Origin: an uncultured Pirellulaceae bacterium
GTDB taxonomy: Bacteria > Planctomycetota > Planctomycetia > Pirellulales > Pirellulaceae
Reading direction: 5' to 3'
DNA length: 17,704 nucleotides
Assembly: GCA_934278005.1 (NCBI GenBank)
Contig: CAKQWG010000060.1
Coordinates: forward strand, 1 to 17,704
The notes under the pieces were generated by a model. It ran no database searches. It was given only the letters and a program-made list of their open reading frames with translations, and was not told the DNA's origin. The translations under genes were made by a program, and so were the position numbers. Each line of letters opens with the position of its first letter. Within the stretch, counting starts at the first letter, position 1. Positions 14,441 through 17,704 of the stretch are shown here, one piece after another.

Positions 14441-16255
14441 ATGACAAAATTCTCTATCGGCATCGATTTGGGAACGACCAATTGCGTCTTCGCCTATTCA
14501 GAATTGGCTGAGCACAAGATGCCTATTGAACTGTTGCGGATCACGCAGGCGACGGCGCCCCAGCAGACTGAGTCGCCCTCCAGCTTGCCCAGCTTTCTAT
14601 ACGTGCCGACCGAGGAGGAGGCGGCGTCGGGGGCGCTGGCGGTACCCGAGTTGCCAGACTATCCGACCGTTCAAGGACTATACGCGCGGACGATCTCCGC
14701 GGAGAGGCCTGAGCGGACGATCGCGGCGCCCAAGAGTTGGTTGTGCCATGCGGGAGTCGATCGCCATGCTGGCATACTGCCTTGGGGCAGCGATGACAGC
14801 GTGGCGAAGTTCTCGCCAGTCGTGGCTTGTAAATTGCTGCTCAGGCAGCTGATCGATACTTGGCAGTTGCAATTCCCCGATTCGCCGTTTTCGCAGCAGT
14901 TGGTGACGTTGACCGTCCCGGCGTCGTTCGATATGGCCGCGCGCGAGTTGACTCGCGAAGCCGCTTTAGCGGCGGGCTTTCCGGTCGATTTTATTCTGTT
15001 AGAAGAGCCCCAAGCGGCCGTCTATCAGTGGCTGGAACAGTCCGGGGAGGGCTGGCGCAAATCGGTCCGCGAGGGAGACTGCATTTTGGTCTGTGACGTG
15101 GGGGGCGGCACGACCGACTTGACGCTGGTGCGGGCCGAGCAGGAGCAGGGCGAATTGGTGCTACGGCGTCTGGCGGTGGGCGATCACCTGCTGGTCGGCG
15201 GCGATAATATGGACTTGGCGCTGGCCCACTACGTAGCTCAAAAGTTCGCCGCGCAGGGGACCAAGCTCAACGCGTGGCAGTCGATCGCCCTGTGGCACAG
15301 TTGCCGGCGAGCCAAAGAGTCGCTGCTGTCAGCCGATGGCAAAGCGGTGGAGACGGTGTCAGTGCTCGGACGCGGCTCGAAGCTGATCGGCGGCACGGTC
15401 AGTGTTGAACTGGCGCGCGAAGAGGTGCAGACGCTGCTCGTCGATGGCTTTCTACCGCTGGTCTCCGCAGATGAGCGACCCGTGCGACAACCGCAGTCAG
15501 GCTTTCAGGAGCTCGGGCTGCCGTTTGAAGCGGACACTGCAATCACGCGGCATTTGGCAGCTTTTCTAGCCGCCAATCCCATGCCGGACGATGCGCGGTT
15601 GCTGTTGATGCTCAACGGTGGTGTGTTCAAGTCATCGGCCCTGCAGCAGCGAGTCCGCGAGGCGGTGGTTAAGCTGCGCGGCGGCCACAGCGACGGCGAG
15701 CCGGCACCGCAGATTTTGGGCACGCCCGAGGGGCTCGACTTCTCGGTCGCCCGCGGCGCGGCGCACTACGGCTGGACCAAGCAGTTTGGCGGCGTGCGGA
15801 TTCGCGGCGGCACAGCCCGCAGCTACTACGTGGGCGTCGAATCGGCCGGACTGGCCATCCCCGGTATGCCCCGGCCGCTGCAAGCTCTATGCGTCGTGCC
15901 CTTTGGTATGGAGGAGGGGAGCGAAGTCGACGTGCCCGGCCGCGAGATTGGGTTAGTAGTTGGACGCGAGGCAAAGTTCCGCTTCTTCGCTGCGGCCGAC
16001 CGCAAGCAGGATACAGTGGGAAGTGTGCTTCGCGATTGGGATGAAACCGAGTTGGTCGAGACCGCGCCGATGGAACTCACCTTAGATGTCGACGAACCGC
16101 CCGAAGAGGGCTTTGTGCCCGTCCGCTTCCATAGCCGCGTGTCGGAACTGGGGGTCTTCGAACTGTACTGCAAGAGCACCCGCGATGAGCAGCAGTGGAA
16201 GCTGGAGTTCAACGTTCGCGAAGATCGCGAAGAGGCAGGGGCGCCGCAGTCGTGA
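14441..16255 (+). CDS. Non-canonical Hsp70-family chaperone (first of two)
   Basis: From ATG 14441 the protein has 604 residues; a TTG at 14429 in frame is less likely. The ATPase domain is complete: phosphate-1 loop GIDLGTTNC (7-15), a lysine in APKSWLCH (K98) at the place of the catalytic DnaK lysine, the connecting motif EEPQAAVYQW (188-197), phosphate-2 loop CDVGGGTTDLTLV (218-230), and the adenosine-binding segment LNGGVFKSSAL (391-401). The remaining 150 residues are beta-rich and short, with no helical lid and no EEVD-like tail, so it is not a housekeeping DnaK. It belongs with the divergent Hsp70 proteins encoded beside DUF2760. The substrate is unknown. The gene overlaps the next Hsp70 gene by 4 bases (GTGA), which indicates coupled translation and probably a joint function. 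Confidence 0.92.
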   Translation: MTKFSIGIDLGTTNCVFAYSELAEHKMPIELLRITQATAPQQTESPSSLPSFLYVPTEEEAASGALAVPELPDYPTVQGLYARTISAERPERTIAAPKSWLCHAGVDRHAGILPWGSDDSVAKFSPVVACKLLLRQLIDTWQLQFPDSPFSQQLVTLTVPASFDMAARELTREAALAAGFPVDFILLEEPQAAVYQWLEQSGEGWRKSVREGDCILVCDVGGGTTDLTLVRAEQEQGELVLRRLAVGDHLLVGGDNMDLALAHYVAQKFAAQGTKLNAWQSIALWHSCRRAKESLLSADGKAVETVSVLGRGSKLIGGTVSVELAREEVQTLLVDGFLPLVSADERPVRQPQSGFQELGLPFEADTAITRHLAAFLAANPMPDDARLLLMLNGGVFKSSALQQRVREAVVKLRGGHSDGEPAPQILGTPEGLDFSVARGAAHYGWTKQFGGVRIRGGTARSYYVGVESAGLAIPGMPRPLQALCVVPFGMEEGSEVDVPGREIGLVVGREAKFRFFAAADRKQDTVGSVLRDWDETELVETAPMELTLDVDEPPEEGFVPVRFHSRVSELGVFELYCKSTRDEQQWKLEFNVREDREEAGAPQS

Positions 16256-17704
16256 GTCAATCCAGCAGGCCGCAGGGAGCTATGGACGGGGAAGTGGAGC
16301 AGGATGGTTTCGAACAATCGCTCAGTCGCTATGTGGTGGGGATCGACCTGGGGACGACCAACTGCGCAGTAGCCTCGATAGACACCACGCGGCTCGCTGA
16401 GGCTCTTGAGATCGAGAATTTTGCGGTCGAGCAATGGGTCGACCTAGGGGCGTCGGCACGGCGTGAACTACTGCCATCGTTCCTGTATCAACCGCTGGCA
16501 GACGAACTGTCCACACTCGTCGGCACGGCAAATGTAGCTGCGACTCGTATCGCAGGTGCTTTGGCGCGCGATCGAGGACTGCAGCTGCCGGGCAGACAAG
16601 TCGCTTCGGCTAAGAGTTGGTTGTGCCATGACGGCGTCGATCGCCGAGCCCCCATCTTGCCGTGGCAGAACGAAGAGGATGTCGAACGCATTTCTCCAGT
16701 CACCGCCAGCGCAGAATTGCTGGCGCATATCGCTCGCGCCTGGGATCGCGCACATCCCACCGAGCCGCTGGCTCAACAGGACATCGTGCTCACGCTACCG
16801 GCATCGTTTGATCAAGTCGCGCGGCAGCTGACGATCGAGGCCGCGGCCCAAGCGGGGTTAAAACGCATTCTGCCGATCGAGGAGCCGCAGGCGGCCTGCT
16901 ACGCTTGGCTGGCGCGCCACGCAGAGGATTGGGAGCAGCAGTTGGCTCCCGGTCAAACCATTTTGGTCATCGACATCGGCGGCGGCACGACCGACTTTAC
17001 GCTGATTCGCGTCCGCGCCGCGAGCGCTAGTAGTGCCAGCCCACACGCCGAGAGTCCTGCAGAAAACGTCGCTGCTGAGGCTGCAATTAGCGATCGCAGT
17101 GCTACTGAAACCATAGCGGCCGAGCATCGCGCCAAGCTGTCGCTGCACCGCGTAGCGGTGGGCCAACACCTAATTCTAGGCGGCGACAACATCGATCTGG
17201 CGCTAGCTCGCTTGGCCGAACAAAAGCTAACGCAGCAAAGTGTAGCGGCGAGTGCGGCAGTTGACGCTGTGAGCCCTTCCACCGGCAGCTCCTCAGCTGG
17301 CAAGCTGTCTAGCCGCAGTTGGGATGCGCTGCGTCAAGCTTGTCGCGCGGCCAAGGAGACGCTGCTGGGGCTTCAGCCGCCGCCGGCCACGACGCTGCAT
17401 TTGCCGGGCAGCGGTTCACGGCTGATCGCGGCCGGACGGCAGGTAGAGATTAGCCGCAGCGAAGTTCACGATTGTGTCGTCGATGGCTTCTTCCCCGTGT
17501 GCGAATTGGCGGATCGGCCCGACGCACAACAGACGGGTTTCCAGGAGTTTGGATTGCCCTTTGCGCGCGACCCGGCCATTACCAAGCATCTGGCCGCTTT
17601 TCTATGGAACCATCGCTGGGACGGTCGCGACGACCAGCCAGCTACTCAGTCGCCTCGCGCGGACACGGCCGGCACGGCTACGGCTCCAACTTCGGCTCCA
17701 ACTT
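16252..17704 (+). CDS. Second non-canonical Hsp70-family protein, 3' end outside the window
   Basis: An open frame starts at GTG 16252, overlapping the stop of the first Hsp70 gene, and stays open to the end of the window (484 codons). AGGGG at 16237-16241 lies 10 bases before the GTG. After an extra N-terminal stretch of about 27 residues it has VVGIDLGTTNCAVA, KSWLCHDGVDRRAPILPW, EEPQAACYAWL, VIDIGGGTTDFTLI, and GGDNIDLALARL. The order and wording follow the first Hsp70 protein, so the two are paralogues. It differs by Ser/Ala-rich insertions after the phosphate-2 loop (about 17020-17120), before the SRSWDALRQACRAAKE helix (about 17240-17310) and at the end of the window (TAGTATAPTSAP). The adenosine segment and substrate domain lie beyond the window. 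ATG 16282 is an alternative start but is only 2 bases from its AGGGAG. Confidence 0.9.
   Translation, partial: MSQSSRPQGAMDGEVEQDGFEQSLSRYVVGIDLGTTNCAVASIDTTRLAEALEIENFAVEQWVDLGASARRELLPSFLYQPLADELSTLVGTANVAATRIAGALARDRGLQLPGRQVASAKSWLCHDGVDRRAPILPWQNEEDVERISPVTASAELLAHIARAWDRAHPTEPLAQQDIVLTLPASFDQVARQLTIEAAAQAGLKRILPIEEPQAACYAWLARHAEDWEQQLAPGQTILVIDIGGGTTDFTLIRVRAASASSASPHAESPAENVAAEAAISDRSATETIAAEHRAKLSLHRVAVGQHLILGGDNIDLALARLAEQKLTQQSVAASAAVDAVSPSTGSSSAGKLSSRSWDALRQACRAAKETLLGLQPPPATTLHLPGSGSRLIAAGRQVEISRSEVHDCVVDGFFPVCELADRPDAQQTGFQEFGLPFARDPAITKHLAAFLWNHRWDGRDDQPATQSPRADTAGTATAPTSAPT

Noticed and set aside
15826..16434. A 202-codon reverse open frame spanning the junction of the two Hsp70 genes
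   Set aside because: It covers well-conserved Hsp70 coding sequence on the other strand and has no domain of its own.

Overview
The window is about 17.7 kb of high-GC bacterial DNA. It has signal-peptide proteins, TadE and VWA genes without the Tad motor genes, several weak ribosome binding sites, roomy intergenic gaps and many short intergenic repeats. Together these suggest a planctomycete, perhaps of the Pirellulales. That placement is an inference from gene content; there is no rRNA or tRNA in the window to confirm it.

Layout. A reverse-strand NADP-type aldehyde dehydrogenase (142-1749) faces away from a forward-strand group: a secreted DUF4114 protein (2096-2857), a TadE-like pseudopilin (2985-3440), a membrane-anchored TadG-like VWA protein (3520-4668) and a second TadE-like protein (4794-5282). 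Next come reverse-strand genes for a sugar-nucleotide epimerase/dehydratase and a class I aminotransferase. They are followed by S-adenosylhomocysteinase (ahcY) and, upstream of it on the same strand, an ArsR-type regulator fused to a SAM methyltransferase domain. That fusion gene has a well-formed sigma-70 promoter with a palindrome lying over the predicted start of transcription, which suggests autoregulation and a sensor of the SAM/SAH cycle. The right third is on the forward strand. It holds an SDR oxidoreductase whose stop codon overlaps the start of an S41 (CtpA-like) protease, then DUF2760 and two adjacent non-canonical Hsp70 genes. The two Hsp70 genes overlap by 4 bases, and the second runs off the end of the window.

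The gaps carry at least four kinds of repeat. One is a GTAG-footed hairpin family with paired stem substitutions, two copies in each orientation (8005-8118). A second hairpin family is recognised by its central GCGGAG-type core and a GTCG foot (three copies at 9894-9992, a diverged one at 5642-5667). A third is the CCCCTCACCCCCGACCCC element, which occurs on both sides of the SDR-S41 pair. The fourth is a TTTTCTAACC-type motif (5432-5516). The first two look like REP/BIME elements, which in other bacteria are mobilised by RAYT transposases; no such transposase is in the window.

The most promising leads are the regulator-operator-ahcY arrangement, the covarying REP-like array, and the DUF2760/tandem-Hsp70 chaperone unit with a family-specific motif in its ATPase domain.
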